This document shows positions 16,067 to 24,446 of a DNA stretch of 64,000 nucleotides, piece by piece. A program made the translations under genes and the position numbers. How positions within the stretch are numbered: position 1 is the stretch's first letter; each line of letters opens with the position of its first letter. Below the pieces are notes generated by a model. It was not told the origin of the DNA and searched no databases. It worked only from the letters and a program-made list of their open reading frames with translations. This DNA is from Flavisolibacter longurius (lineage in GTDB: Bacteria; Bacteroidota; Bacteroidia; Chitinophagales; Chitinophagaceae). The stretch lies in NCBI GenBank assembly GCA_013327885.1, contig JABUMY010000009.1, positions 1 to 64,000 of the forward strand, written 5' to 3'.

Positions 16067-16690
16067 ATGGTTTCGTTACTTAAGGGTATGAAAGTTTTCC
16101 ACCTCCTTCCGTTACTCATACTCACACTGAACTATACCGGCAAACCCGTCCCGGCCAGTCCTGAGGCATTTGTAAGCGCAAATGCGGGAAACCCGGGCAG
16201 GGAAGAAGTGAAAGAAACCGACAAAATCATTCCCTGGTCATCGGCTCGTAAGCTGGCATGGGATGATTTTAAATCGGATCCAAAACGCGAAGGGGATGCA
16301 GTGGCCTCTACCAGCACATCGCTGGGGCTTTCATACCAATATAAAGAAAGCAAACTTTCTTACCGCATCACCTGCGACTTTTCAAAAGAAAAATCATGGG
16401 GTTCGTTAAAGACAGATTACATCCTGGCGCATGAGCAGGCACATTTTGATATAACTGAAATTCATGCCCGTAAGTTGTACCAGGCTTTATACAATTACGA
16501 GGTCAATCCATCTACTGTTAAAGCCGATGTAGCCGCCATCTACAACCAGATTGTAAAAGAAAAAGAAGAAATGCAGCGGGCTTATGACAAGCAAACAGAT
16601 CATAGCCGTAAACGGGGCAAGCAGGTAGAGTGGCTCGAAAGAATCGACAATGTTCTGTTGGAAACTGACTTGTTTGCAACCTATCCATAA
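16067..16690 (+). CDS. DUF922 family secreted protein (putative zinc protease)
   Basis: This 207-residue protein has an N-terminal signal sequence (an inner ATG at 16088 would also give one). The DUF922 core begins IIPWSSARKLAWDDFKSDP near residue 62. It contains the HEQAHFDITE segment near 130, which resembles a metal-binding HExxH site (HEQAH). The family is predicted to be zinc-dependent proteases acting outside the cytoplasm, but no substrate is known. The gene stands alone and is followed at once by a strong terminator. Confidence 0.82.
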   Translation: MVSLLKGMKVFHLLPLLILTLNYTGKPVPASPEAFVSANAGNPGREEVKETDKIIPWSSARKLAWDDFKSDPKREGDAVASTSTSLGLSYQYKESKLSYRITCDFSKEKSWGSLKTDYILAHEQAHFDITEIHARKLYQALYNYEVNPSTVKADVAAIYNQIVKEKEEMQRAYDKQTDHSRKRGKQVEWLERIDNVLLETDLFATYP

Positions 16691-16724
16691 AAAAATCCCC
16701 GCAACTCCTGCGGGGATTTTTTTT
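16691..16724 (+). terminator. Intrinsic terminator after the DUF922 gene
   Basis: A 13-bp stem (16691-16703 with 16709-16721) has a 5-nt loop and a run of eight T residues. It begins directly after the stop codon. Confidence 0.92.
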
Positions 16725-16876
16725 ATCTATTGTAGCCTTCAACTTGATATAGGGTTTTAGAACCTCCTTCCTGGTTTTTTTGTGCCTTTAAAAACCTCCG
16801 TACTCAATTATTGATTGAAATAAAATTGTATATTACCTTCTGATAGCGATAATAATCTTTAACCAAAACCACCTGT

Positions 16877-17602
16877 ATGCAATTTCTAAAATCGAAAATT
16901 GAAGCCGCGTTAGACTGTCGTATATACAGGAATTCACTGCCACGCGGCGCCGACTTGTATCATGATCTTTACCGGTCATTCCACAAGGAAATGTTCAGGA
17001 CGGTTTTTGATGTTGGCGCCAATGTGGGTCAATCTGCGTTAAAATATACGGAGGCCTTTCCCATTGCAGAGATCTATTCATTTGAACCGGTAAGAGCTAC
17101 CTACGAAAAACTTGTTTTAAATACAAAACAAAATCCACGGATTCATACTTTCAATGTAGGAATGGGACAGGAAAAAGCCAGCCTCAAGATCAATATCAAT
17201 GCAAACAGCACCATTAATTCTCTGCTTCGCCCTTCAGAAAGCAACCAAACGGAAGATATTATAATTGACACAGTTTCGGATTTTTGTACCACACAAAATA
17301 TCTCGACAATCGATTTTATGAAAACTGACACGGAAGGATTTGATCTGAGCGTTCTGGCAGGTTGCTCCTCGTTGCTCGAAAAGCAGCAGCTCAAAGTTGT
17401 GATGGTGGAATGTGAACCCGTATCAACAAACAATTATTTTGTTTCCATGGACGACGTGGCAACATTTTTTTCACCGTTTGGATACAAGCTTTTTGGTATT
17501 TACGAGCAGCAATTGGATTGGAATGGAGACATGAGCCTTCTGTTTTTCAACGCGGTATTTGTTTGCCCAGATCTTGTGTACAATAAGTTGCCTGCCAACT
17601 AA
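16877..17602 (+). CDS. FkbM family methyltransferase
   Basis: This 241-residue SAM-dependent methyltransferase contains motif I FDVGANVGQSALKYTEAFP (about residue 45) and the acidic strand IYSFEPV. The FkbM hallmark IDFMKTDTEGFDLSVLAG lies near 150. FkbM enzymes methylate hydroxyl groups, often on sugars of surface glycans or on natural products. No other glycan gene is next to it, so the substrate is open. It sits between a strong terminator and convergent genes and appears to be a single-gene unit. Confidence 0.85.
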   Translation: MQFLKSKIEAALDCRIYRNSLPRGADLYHDLYRSFHKEMFRTVFDVGANVGQSALKYTEAFPIAEIYSFEPVRATYEKLVLNTKQNPRIHTFNVGMGQEKASLKININANSTINSLLRPSESNQTEDIIIDTVSDFCTTQNISTIDFMKTDTEGFDLSVLAGCSSLLEKQQLKVVMVECEPVSTNNYFVSMDDVATFFSPFGYKLFGIYEQQLDWNGDMSLLFFNAVFVCPDLVYNKLPAN

Positions 17603-17708
17603 TGATTGTTTACAATCTAATGTTAGCTAAAAAGACCGTCGTTACGGATTAAGCAAGTTTTTTAGAAAAACATTGATGCCGAAACATATCAAGGAAATCC
17701 AAATATCA

Positions 17709-18341
17709 TTAGAACAGTCCAAACAACTGCGCATCCACCAGGTTGATAACCTTTCCCAGGTCTTCTTCTTTTTCCCCAAACTTATTCTCATCGCCATTGA
17801 TGATCAGGAGCGGACCTTCTTTGTACGACTCGATCCATTTGTTGTAATATTCGTTCAGCCGCTTTAAATAATCCAGGCGGATATTTTCTTCGTATTCCCT
17901 GCCACGTTTTTGAATTTGTCCAACAAGCGTTGGTACTGTTGCCTGGATGTAGATCAGCAGGTCAGGCGGTTTAACCATGGCCTTCAGCGTTTCAAAAAAC
18001 GAGAAATAGTTCTCAAAATCCCGTCCGCTCATCAGGCCCATTTCGTGCAGGTTGGGCGCAAAAATGTGTGCATCTTCATAGATGGTTCTGTCCTGTATAA
18101 CCGTTTCGGTTCCTTTATGAATTTCAAGCAACTGACCAAGCCGGCTTTGCAAAAAATAGATTTGTAACTGGAAACTCCACCGCGGCATGTCTTCGTAAAA
18201 ATCATTCAGGTAGGGGTTGTTCTCCACATCTTCAAAATGCGGTATCCATTTGTAATGTTTGCTGAGCTGTTGTGTCAGCGTGGTTTTCCCGGCCCCGATA
18301 TTCCCGGCTACTGCGATATGCTTTGGTTTGTTATTCTTCAT
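17709..18341 (-). CDS. Deoxynucleoside kinase (dNK/dGK family)
   Basis: The product from the ATG at 18341 has 210 residues. It carries the P-loop AGNIGAGKTTL (about 12-22), the catalytic Glu in HFEDV and the arginine motif QDRTIYEDAHIF, which corresponds to ERS/DRS of deoxynucleoside kinases. It ends with the lid region QKRGREYEENIRLDYLKRL. It phosphorylates deoxynucleosides in nucleotide salvage; whether dA, dG or dC is preferred is not clear. A TTG 18 nt upstream is possible but less likely as the start. It lies 67 nt after trpS on the same strand. Confidence 0.9.
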   Translation of the reverse strand: MKNNKPKHIAVAGNIGAGKTTLTQQLSKHYKWIPHFEDVENNPYLNDFYEDMPRWSFQLQIYFLQSRLGQLLEIHKGTETVIQDRTIYEDAHIFAPNLHEMGLMSGRDFENYFSFFETLKAMVKPPDLLIYIQATVPTLVGQIQKRGREYEENIRLDYLKRLNEYYNKWIESYKEGPLLIINGDENKFGEKEEDLGKVINLVDAQLFGLF

Positions 18342-18408
18342 GATGAGCGGCTCTGGCAAAAAATATAGAGCGTTAAAAATAGAGTTTTCCTGTTTCCCGG
18401 CAAGAGGG

Positions 18409-19407
18409 TTAGAAATAATTCAGACCAACCAATTGCCTTGCCTGCTCAATGGTGCGGCGGGCACTTTCCCTTGCTTTTTCGGCACCTTGCGCCACTACTT
18501 TTTTCAGGTAGGCTTCATCGTTGCGAATGCTTTGTGCTTTCTCTCGGATCGGCGCAATAAATTTCACCATGTCTTCCGCCAGTTGTTTTTTCATGTCGCC
18601 ATAACGGATAGAAGCGTTGTTGAAATCATCCCTGAATTTTTGCACAGTGCCTTCTTCACTCACAAGGCTCATAAGCTGAAAAATATTTTGGATGTAATCC
18701 GGCATTTCCGAATTGGGTTCAGTTGGACCGCTGTCGGTTTTTGCCTTCATTACTTTTTTCCGGATAAGGTCGTCATCATCGGCAAGGTATAAAGTAGCTA
18801 ACTGGTTTTCGCTCTTGCTCATCTTACCGGCACCATCAAGACTGGGCACTTTTAGCAGGCTGTTGCCGAAATTGAAAGCCTGCGGCTCGGGGAACAATTC
18901 ACCATAACGATGATTAAAGCGCTGCACATAATTGCGTGTGATCTCCAGGTGTTGCTCCTGGTCTTTCCCCACCGGAACATATTTGGCCCGGTGAATAATG
19001 ATATCAGCCGCCATCAGTACTGGATACGTGAGCAGGCCGGCATTAACGTTGTCGGGTTGCAGGCGTACTTTGTCCTTGAACGTGGGTGTTTTTTCCAACT
19101 CGCCTTTGTAGGCAAGCATGTTCAGGTAGAGGTAAAGTTCACTGATCTCCGGAACGCTGCTTTGCAGGTAAAGACAAACCTTCTCCGGATCGAGTCCGGC
19201 AGCAATGTTTTCTGCCAGCACATGCAGCACGCTGTTGCGGAGTTCTTTGGTATCGGGATGCGTTGTCAGCGAATGCCAGTCGGCAACAAAAAAATAGCAG
19301 TCATAGGCTTCCTGCATGCGTATATAATTGCGCATGGCGCCAAAATAATTGCCCAGGTGCAAATTGCCTGTAGGCCTGATTCCGCTGACAACAATCTCCT
19401 TTTGCAT
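18409..19407 (-). CDS. trpS: Tryptophanyl-tRNA synthetase
   Basis: This 332-residue class I synthetase has the HIGH motif as HLGN (17-20) within SGIRPTGNLHLGNYFGA and the KMSKS motif intact at 195-199. The tryptophan pocket segment ADWHSLTTH lies near 42-50. It charges tRNA-Trp using ATP. Length is normal. It is expressed from its own promoter, since an exact TATCTTTG box lies just upstream. The spacing between box and start codon is only 7 nt, implying a very short or absent leader. Confidence 0.96.
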   Translation of the reverse strand: MQKEIVVSGIRPTGNLHLGNYFGAMRNYIRMQEAYDCYFFVADWHSLTTHPDTKELRNSVLHVLAENIAAGLDPEKVCLYLQSSVPEISELYLYLNMLAYKGELEKTPTFKDKVRLQPDNVNAGLLTYPVLMAADIIIHRAKYVPVGKDQEQHLEITRNYVQRFNHRYGELFPEPQAFNFGNSLLKVPSLDGAGKMSKSENQLATLYLADDDDLIRKKVMKAKTDSGPTEPNSEMPDYIQNIFQLMSLVSEEGTVQKFRDDFNNASIRYGDMKKQLAEDMVKFIAPIREKAQSIRNDEAYLKKVVAQGAEKARESARRTIEQARQLVGLNYF

Positions 19408-19414
19408 AAGGCGG

Positions 19415-19422
19415 CAAAGATA
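19415..19422 (-). promoter_or_regulatory. -7 box upstream of trpS
   Basis: The minus strand reads TATCTTTG, an exact TAnnTTTG, 7 nt before the start codon. The same box recurs before tgt, rsmG and the glycosyltransferase at 24447. No -33 element is clear. Confidence 0.5.
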
Positions 19423-19436
19423 GGAGAGGGAAGTGA

Positions 19437-19475
19437 GTTTGGGGTTAGGGGTTTGGTGTTTGGAGTTGTTTGGCA
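19437..19475 (+). repeat. Degenerate G/T-rich short-word repeat, left arm
   Basis: A run of imperfect GTTTGG/GGGTTAG words forms this tract. It is largely complementary to the tract at 19581-19615, so together they form an imperfect inverted pair flanking about 105 nt between lptF-like and trpS. Confidence 0.6.
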
Positions 19476-19580
19476 GACTGCTTTTTTTGTATCACCTGTC
19501 ATTCAACGCAAACACATTTCATAAATAACACTTCGCACAAAAGAAAGATCAAAAGAAATAAAGAAGGATGAAATAGTTAC

Positions 19581-19615
19581 GCCAACCCCAAACCCCACAC
19601 GCCAAACACCAAACC
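19581..19615 (+). repeat. Degenerate C/A-rich short-word repeat, right arm
   Basis: A run of imperfect CCAAACC/CCACACG words forms this tract. It is the complementary partner of 19437-19475 and reaches the stop codon of the permease gene. Confidence 0.6.
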
Positions 19616-20706
19616 TATTTAGGCGCTTTTTCAAACAGGTAGATAGCTACCAGTGTAAAAACAATGTTGGGAATCCATGCAGCGAGTACAGGATGAAAAT
19701 TACTTTTAATGGCAAACACGGTTGAGAAACGATCGGATAAGATATAGACTGAAGCGATGATGATACCAATGGCCAGGTGAAGGCCACTGCCGCCACGGGT
19801 TTTGCGCCCGGCAATAATGGCACCGATCAGCGTCAGCAACAAAACCGTATATGGTGTTGCATTGCGCCGGGCCAGTTCTACTTTCAATGGCGCCAAACCT
19901 TCCGTGGCTCTTTGCTCTTCCAGTTGAATAAAGCGATACAATTCTGGCGAGGTAAGTTTGTCTTTCAGGAAATCGTCTTTACGCAATTCCGAAGGCTGCA
20001 GGTTCAGCTTCATGATCTTGTCGGGGAAATGCTGTACACGTTCACCGGCACTATCAAGCTTACGTTCAATTACATTGGTAAGTTTCCAGGCTTTTTTCGT
20101 AGAGTCCCACTCCATACGGTCGGCTCGCAGGTTGTAAACAACTTTGTTGTTCTGCACTTTTTCCATGAAAAAGCCTGAGGCGCTTTTTGAAGTGGCATCA
20201 AAATATTTAATGCCGGCATAGGTGATGGAGTCGAGCCGCTTGTAAAAGCAATTGGCGCAGCGCTGGTAGGTGTCCTGCGCATTGAAACTGGTCAGGTGTT
20301 TGGTCTCAAAGTCACTGCGAATTTCATTGGCTTTCGGGATGGCGTACAGGTTGGCAAACCAAAGCAGCAACCCCATAAAAACACCGCCCACAACATAAGG
20401 CCGCAGCCAGCGCCGGAACGATGTGCCGCTGGCAAGAATCGCGATCACTTCGGACCGCAGTGCCATTTTGGATGTAAAAAAAATAACGGCGATAAATACA
20501 AAAAGGGGAAAAAGCATACCCCAGATAAACGGTACAAAACCCACGTAATACTGCCGGATGATCTCAAAGGTGGAAAGACCGGTCTTTACAAAATCATCAG
20601 TCTTTTCGCTGCTGTCCACAGCTACGGCAATAACGGTAAAGGCCAGCATGCAGAACACGAAGGTGCTGAAGAATTTTCGAAGTATGTACCAGTCCAGCTT
20701 TTTCAT
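19615..20706 (-). CDS. LptF/LptG (YjgP/YjgQ) family permease
   Basis: This 363-residue inner-membrane protein starts MKKLDWYILRKFFSTFVFCMLAFTVI. It has the typical six-helix layout: three helices in the first 110 residues, a large periplasmic beta-jellyroll region (about 125-275), then three helices at the C-terminus including ARRNATPYTVLLLTLIGAIIAG. LptF/LptG extract lipopolysaccharide from the inner membrane with the LptB ATPase. Which of the two this is cannot be decided. It follows tgt by 103 nt, a frequent neighbour pairing in Bacteroidota. Confidence 0.9.
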   Translation of the reverse strand: MKKLDWYILRKFFSTFVFCMLAFTVIAVAVDSSEKTDDFVKTGLSTFEIIRQYYVGFVPFIWGMLFPLFVFIAVIFFTSKMALRSEVIAILASGTSFRRWLRPYVVGGVFMGLLLWFANLYAIPKANEIRSDFETKHLTSFNAQDTYQRCANCFYKRLDSITYAGIKYFDATSKSASGFFMEKVQNNKVVYNLRADRMEWDSTKKAWKLTNVIERKLDSAGERVQHFPDKIMKLNLQPSELRKDDFLKDKLTSPELYRFIQLEEQRATEGLAPLKVELARRNATPYTVLLLTLIGAIIAGRKTRGGSGLHLAIGIIIASVYILSDRFSTVFAIKSNFHPVLAAWIPNIVFTLVAIYLFEKAPK

Positions 20707-20809
20707 GTTGGGGCGACGAAGTAAACAAAAATGTACGAACCCTTGGTTAATGGAGACAGAGGATTAACAAGAAGTATGAAACTTTTTACGCATAACTCCA
20801 AACTTCGTT

Positions 20810-21949
20810 CTATAATCTTGTCTTCAGCACCGGCACCATCTCGTTCTTCCACGCCACAAAATCACCTGCCACAATATGCTTCCTGGCCTCTTTTACCAGC
20901 CAGAGATAGAACGCCAGGTTCTGCACCGAGGCAATGGTCAGTCCAAGCAATTCGCCTGACTTAAAAAGATGCCGCACATAAGCCTTGTTGTAATACTGGC
21001 TCCATACATTGTCCAGGCCTTCATCAATAGGAGAGAAGTCGCGTTCCCATTTTTTATTGTCGATGTTGATGATGCCTTTCGTGGTAAACAGCATCGCATT
21101 GCGGCCATTCCGGGTGGGCATCACGCAGTCAAACATATCCACCCCCAGCGCAATGCATTCCAGGATATTCCAGGGTGTGCCCACGCCCATCAGGTACCGG
21201 GGTTTGGACTGCGGCAGATTTTCGCAGCAAAGCTGGCAGATCTCGTACATCACGGGTTCCGGTTCGCCTACGCTTAAGCCGCCAATGGCGTTGCCGGTGG
21301 CTACTTTGGAGGCAATGTATTCGCAGGACGCTTTGCGCAGGTCGTGGTAAACCGCTCCCTGCACAATTGGGAAAAGGTTCTGCGTGTGACCCCATTTATC
21401 CGGCGTGTTATTGAAATGCGTAAAGCAGCGGTCGAGCCAGCGGTGCGTAAGATTCATCGAGTTCAGGGCATACTTGTATTCCGAATTGGCCGGCGGGCAT
21501 TCATCAAAGGCCATCATAATATCGGCACCGATGCTGCGTTCGATGTCCATTACTTTTTCGGGAGTAAAAAGATGCTTGCTGCCATCGATATGGCTTTGAA
21601 ACACCACGCCTTCTTCGTTGATCTTTCGGTTAGCCGCCAGCGAAAACACCTGGAAACCGCCGCTGTCCGTCAGGACCGGGCGATCCCAGTTCATAAAGCG
21701 GTGCAGGCCGCCGGCAGCCTCCATTGTTTCCATACCAGGACGGAGATACAAATGGTAGGTATTGCCCAGAATGATCTCGGCTTTCACCTGCTCTTTTAGT
21801 TGCTGCTGCGTCACGCCTTTTACACTGCCAATGGTGCCCACGGGCATAAAAATAGGCGTCTGTATCTGGCCATGATCGGTTGTGATGGTTCCGGCTCGTG
21901 CTGCCGACTGCGTATCCGTTTTCTCCAGGTCAAATTGTAATGCGGGCAT
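20810..21949 (-). CDS. tgt: tRNA-guanine transglycosylase, zinc ligands absent
   Basis: This 379-residue TIM-barrel enzyme exchanges guanine-34 for a queuine precursor in tRNAs with GUN anticodons. It shows MPVGTIGSVKG, the active-site segment TDSGGFQVFSLA (about residue 90), GGLSVGEPEPVM (about 220) and FDCVMPTRNGRNAMLF (about 263). The usual CxCxxC zinc cluster is missing: the aligned stretch reads GLDNVWSQYYNKAYVRHL. The later histidine aligns with Gln in SVQNLAFY. All catalytic aspartates are present. The ATG at 21949 was chosen over an upstream TTG. Confidence 0.93.
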   Translation of the reverse strand: MPALQFDLEKTDTQSAARAGTITTDHGQIQTPIFMPVGTIGSVKGVTQQQLKEQVKAEIILGNTYHLYLRPGMETMEAAGGLHRFMNWDRPVLTDSGGFQVFSLAANRKINEEGVVFQSHIDGSKHLFTPEKVMDIERSIGADIMMAFDECPPANSEYKYALNSMNLTHRWLDRCFTHFNNTPDKWGHTQNLFPIVQGAVYHDLRKASCEYIASKVATGNAIGGLSVGEPEPVMYEICQLCCENLPQSKPRYLMGVGTPWNILECIALGVDMFDCVMPTRNGRNAMLFTTKGIINIDNKKWERDFSPIDEGLDNVWSQYYNKAYVRHLFKSGELLGLTIASVQNLAFYLWLVKEARKHIVAGDFVAWKNEMVPVLKTRL

Positions 21950-21955
21950 AAGCGG

Positions 21956-21963
21956 CAAAGATA
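21956..21963 (-). promoter_or_regulatory. -7 box upstream of tgt
   Basis: TATCTTTG on the minus strand, 6 nt before the tgt start codon. No -33 partner is obvious. Confidence 0.45.
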
Positions 21964-22165
21964 ATCTCCCGGTTCACCGAAAGCGGAAACTTTAGCTTGT
22001 TAAACTTTTATGTGAAAGGGAGAATTCTCAACGTTAGTATCAGCCAAATAAAGATGCCCGCCACAAAATTGCGTTTCAGTTTTATGTACTTAGCTGACGT
22101 ACTACTATTGGGCTTCTCTTGCGTCGCACACTTGTACTTTCTGTAATTCTATTCAGCAAAAAGAC

Positions 22166-22198
22166 AAACATGCCATATCTCCCAGATATGGCATGTTT
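22166..22198 (+). repeat. Perfect 15-bp palindromic hairpin in the tgt-rsmG gap
   Basis: Arms 22166-22180 and 22184-22198 are fully complementary, with loop CCC. There is no long T run on either side, so it is a weak terminator candidate at best and may be a protein-binding or processing site. The rest of the 335-nt gap (21950-22285) holds no ORF that I would support. Confidence 0.6.
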
Positions 22199-22233
22199 GG
22201 CAAGGCAATCTTTTCCTTTATGAAAAGTTGAAA

Positions 22234-22263
22234 CCAAAAAAAGCCTGATCGCTTCAAGGCTTT
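22234..22263 (-). terminator. Likely intrinsic terminator of rsmG
   Basis: On the minus strand AAAGCCT pairs with AGGCTTT across a 10-nt loop, followed by a T tract. It lies 23 nt after the rsmG stop codon. Confidence 0.6.
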
Positions 22264-22285
22264 CCTTAAAGCTTCAAAAAAAGGC

Positions 22286-22930
22286 CTAGGTCGTATAGAG
22301 AATATATTTCTCCTTAAAGAAATCTTCTTCAAACAGATTACTGATCTCTGTCATTTTAGGACGTAGCCCGCTTTCCGAGATTTCCTGCGCCAGGTCGCCG
22401 CCTTTCAGGCAGATAAGCCCGGAGCGAAGCTGGATGGTACCGCCTTCGTTTTCTATCTTGTACGTACCGTTTTTAATCAGGGGCTTGCTCCAGCGCCACA
22501 GGTCAGCTAACGGCGCTACGGCACGGCTGACGGCAAAATCAAATTTGCGGTTTTTGATATCTTCTGCCCGGGTGTGTTGCGTAGTAATGTTGGTTAGTCC
22601 AATGGCTTCTTTTACGGCTTCAATGATCTTTAGTTTTTTGCCGATGCTGTCTACGAGGTGAAACGTTACCTCCGGAAAAAAAATAGCCAGGGGTACGCCG
22701 GGAAAACCGCCGCCGGTGCCAATGTCAACGATCTCAGCTCCGGCCGGAAAATCAAAGGCGGCGGCAATGCTCAGTGAGTGCAGGACATGTTTTTCGTACA
22801 GGCTGTCGATATCTTTCCGTGAGATCACATTGATCTTTGCATTCCACTCTTTGTATAATTCTTCCAGCGCCTGGAATTGTTCAATTTGTTTTTCGGTGAA
22901 ATCAGAAAAATATTTCAGCAGGATGTCCAT
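22286..22930 (-). CDS. rsmG: 16S rRNA (guanine-527-N7)-methyltransferase RsmG
   Basis: This 214-residue methyltransferase has NVISRKDIDSLYEKHVLHSL near residue 35 and motif I IVDIGTGGGFPGVPLAIFFP (about 65-84). The SRAVAPLADLWRW segment lies near 135. RsmG modifies G527 of 16S rRNA, and its loss gives low-level streptomycin resistance in other bacteria. It has its own promoter and terminator here. In many bacteria the gene sits by parA/parB at the origin, but here it does not. Confidence 0.95.
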   Translation of the reverse strand: MDILLKYFSDFTEKQIEQFQALEELYKEWNAKINVISRKDIDSLYEKHVLHSLSIAAAFDFPAGAEIVDIGTGGGFPGVPLAIFFPEVTFHLVDSIGKKLKIIEAVKEAIGLTNITTQHTRAEDIKNRKFDFAVSRAVAPLADLWRWSKPLIKNGTYKIENEGGTIQLRSGLICLKGGDLAQEISESGLRPKMTEISNLFEEDFFKEKYILYTT

Positions 22931-22934
22931 CGGG

Positions 22935-22965
22935 CAAAGATAGCGGTGGGGCCTTGCTTACCAAG
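22935..22965 (-). promoter_or_regulatory. Promoter of rsmG
   Basis: On the minus strand CTTG (22962-22965) is followed after exactly 19 nt by TATCTTTG (22935-22942). Only one base deviates from TTTG-N19-TAnnTTTG. The -7 box ends 4 nt before the start codon, so the mRNA would be nearly leaderless. Confidence 0.6.
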
Positions 22966-23176
22966 GGTTGCATAAATGAGAAGCTTCGTGTGTCTTAATT
23001 TGATTAATGGAGCACAGTGCAATGAATGCTGAATTGCGAATTCGTGCCAGGATAAAAACAGGTAGACCTGCGAATACAAGCCGCTAATCCGGGCAGTCTC
23101 TCCTTTTCCTGCATACATTATATTGCTCCTGAAAATTGAGGAAGAGTAACTCGGAAGACAATGATGGTGAAAACTA

Positions 23177-23215
23177 AAAAGGCCACATTCAAATGCTGCT
23201 TAAATGTGGCCTTTT
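23177..23215 (-). terminator. Terminator of the NTF2-like gene
   Basis: A 13-bp stem (23177-23189 with 23203-23215) has a 13-nt loop and A/T tracts on both sides, so it could work in either direction. It sits 36 nt after the stop codon of the minus-strand gene at 23251. The rest of 22966-23250 holds no convincing ORF. Confidence 0.8.
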
Positions 23216-23250
23216 CATAGCAAGTAAGTGTATTCGGAAGGTTTTTACCC

Positions 23251-23664
23251 TTATTGGCCATGCCAATGGAACATTTTCTGAACAATTTTCCAGCCGTCTT
23301 CCATCTTAACCAGGTTGAACAAATCAGACATGTGGACTCCCGAGCCTGCGTTTTTGCCCGACCACTGTTTTATTTCAAGACGAACAACAGCAACGGTTTC
23401 AAGTACCTCAATGCTGGCAAAATTGGGCTCGATGTCTGGCGCTGGCCCGTTTTCATTAATCCAATCGAACAATACCTGCACTGGCGTAAATAAAAGGTTG
23501 CCGCCAACGTAGCCAACAAGTTTAGCATCGTCGTGGAATCCGGGTCGCATCAGGTCACCGTTACCGGCCCGGGCTCCATCAATGTAATGCTGCAAAGTGC
23601 TGACAATGGCATCGTACTCAACGAGGAAGTCGGTCTGCGTGGGATTGACAGTTGCTGTCTCCAT
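23251..23664 (-). CDS. NTF2-like / putative lumazine-binding domain protein
   Basis: This 137-residue single-domain protein fits the SnoaL/NTF2-like cone fold of the putative lumazine-binding family. An N-terminal helix with ALQHYIDGARAGNGD-like features (LQHYIDGARAGNGDLMRPGF, about 25-44) is followed by NGPAPDIEPNFASIEVLETVAVV and a final strand MEDGWKIVQKMFHWH. Such proteins are small enzymes or ligand-binding proteins, and nothing here fixes the ligand. It has no partner gene and ends at a strong terminator. Confidence 0.75.
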   Translation of the reverse strand: METATVNPTQTDFLVEYDAIVSTLQHYIDGARAGNGDLMRPGFHDDAKLVGYVGGNLLFTPVQVLFDWINENGPAPDIEPNFASIEVLETVAVVRLEIKQWSGKNAGSGVHMSDLFNLVKMEDGWKIVQKMFHWHGQ

Positions 23665-24446
23665 GATGTTTCAGTTTTGGTAGGTGAATAATAGAAAGTA
23701 AATATATATAATAAATATAATTAGTTTATATTTTTGTTGGCTTCGGCTTTTGCCTGATTACATTTCAACTTCTCAACTTTGTAGGAATATTCGATCTGTC
23801 ACCTAAAGATTGATCTGTTTTGTTTGCCATCTATCGGCATCGATAGTAAATGCCTGATTGGTTCTGTTATTTTCAATTCACTTTTCGCATACTTTACTCT
23901 CTGTTATCAAGCGTTCTTCGGTTTTGTCGATACAGAAAAATGGTTGTGTATTGCCGTTTTCTTATTTAAAAATTGAACAGTGAGCGTTGCGTATTGAACA
24001 TTCATTCATGCAGTTAAGATGGTGAAATGAGTGATGAGAGATTTATTCATTCTCTAAATCCGGTTCGTCTCACCAAAGGAGCCATTTTCTGTTGGTATGC
24101 CGACTTGGTGTTCTCGATTGGTGTAATGACTCAAGTGTAGGATTACAAATTGCAACCGTATTCGATTCTTTGAAAAGGTGGGTGCAGCAATATTTTTAAA
24201 TGGGAAACCCTTCCCAAGTTCAGTTACCTTATTTTAATTTCTTCACCGGGTGAAACCCGGTGCTATTAACAGGAAAGACCTCCGGCTTTGAAGAGAGGAT
24301 GAAATAGTGAAAAGTATTTCGTATGTATAATGTATAAACAAAATGCCTTCTCATAAAAGACTGGCAAAGGCAAAGAATGTATCATGCAAAAGCATGGATA
24401 TGTGCTTTGATTACCCCTTCCGCCTGAGGCGGACCGGCGAGGCCCC
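23665..24446. other. Long gene-free AT-rich spacer with two short palindromes
   Basis: About 780 nt lack a supportable ORF or RNA. Two compact GC-rich palindromes stand out near its left-to-right end: CACCGGGT-GAA-ACCCGGTG at 24244-24262 and TCCGCC-TGA-GGCGGA at 24419-24433. They resemble dispersed REP-type elements seen between genes in related genomes. The second lies just after the stop codon of the glycosyltransferase on the minus strand. No direct repeats mark a transposon insertion. Confidence 0.5.
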
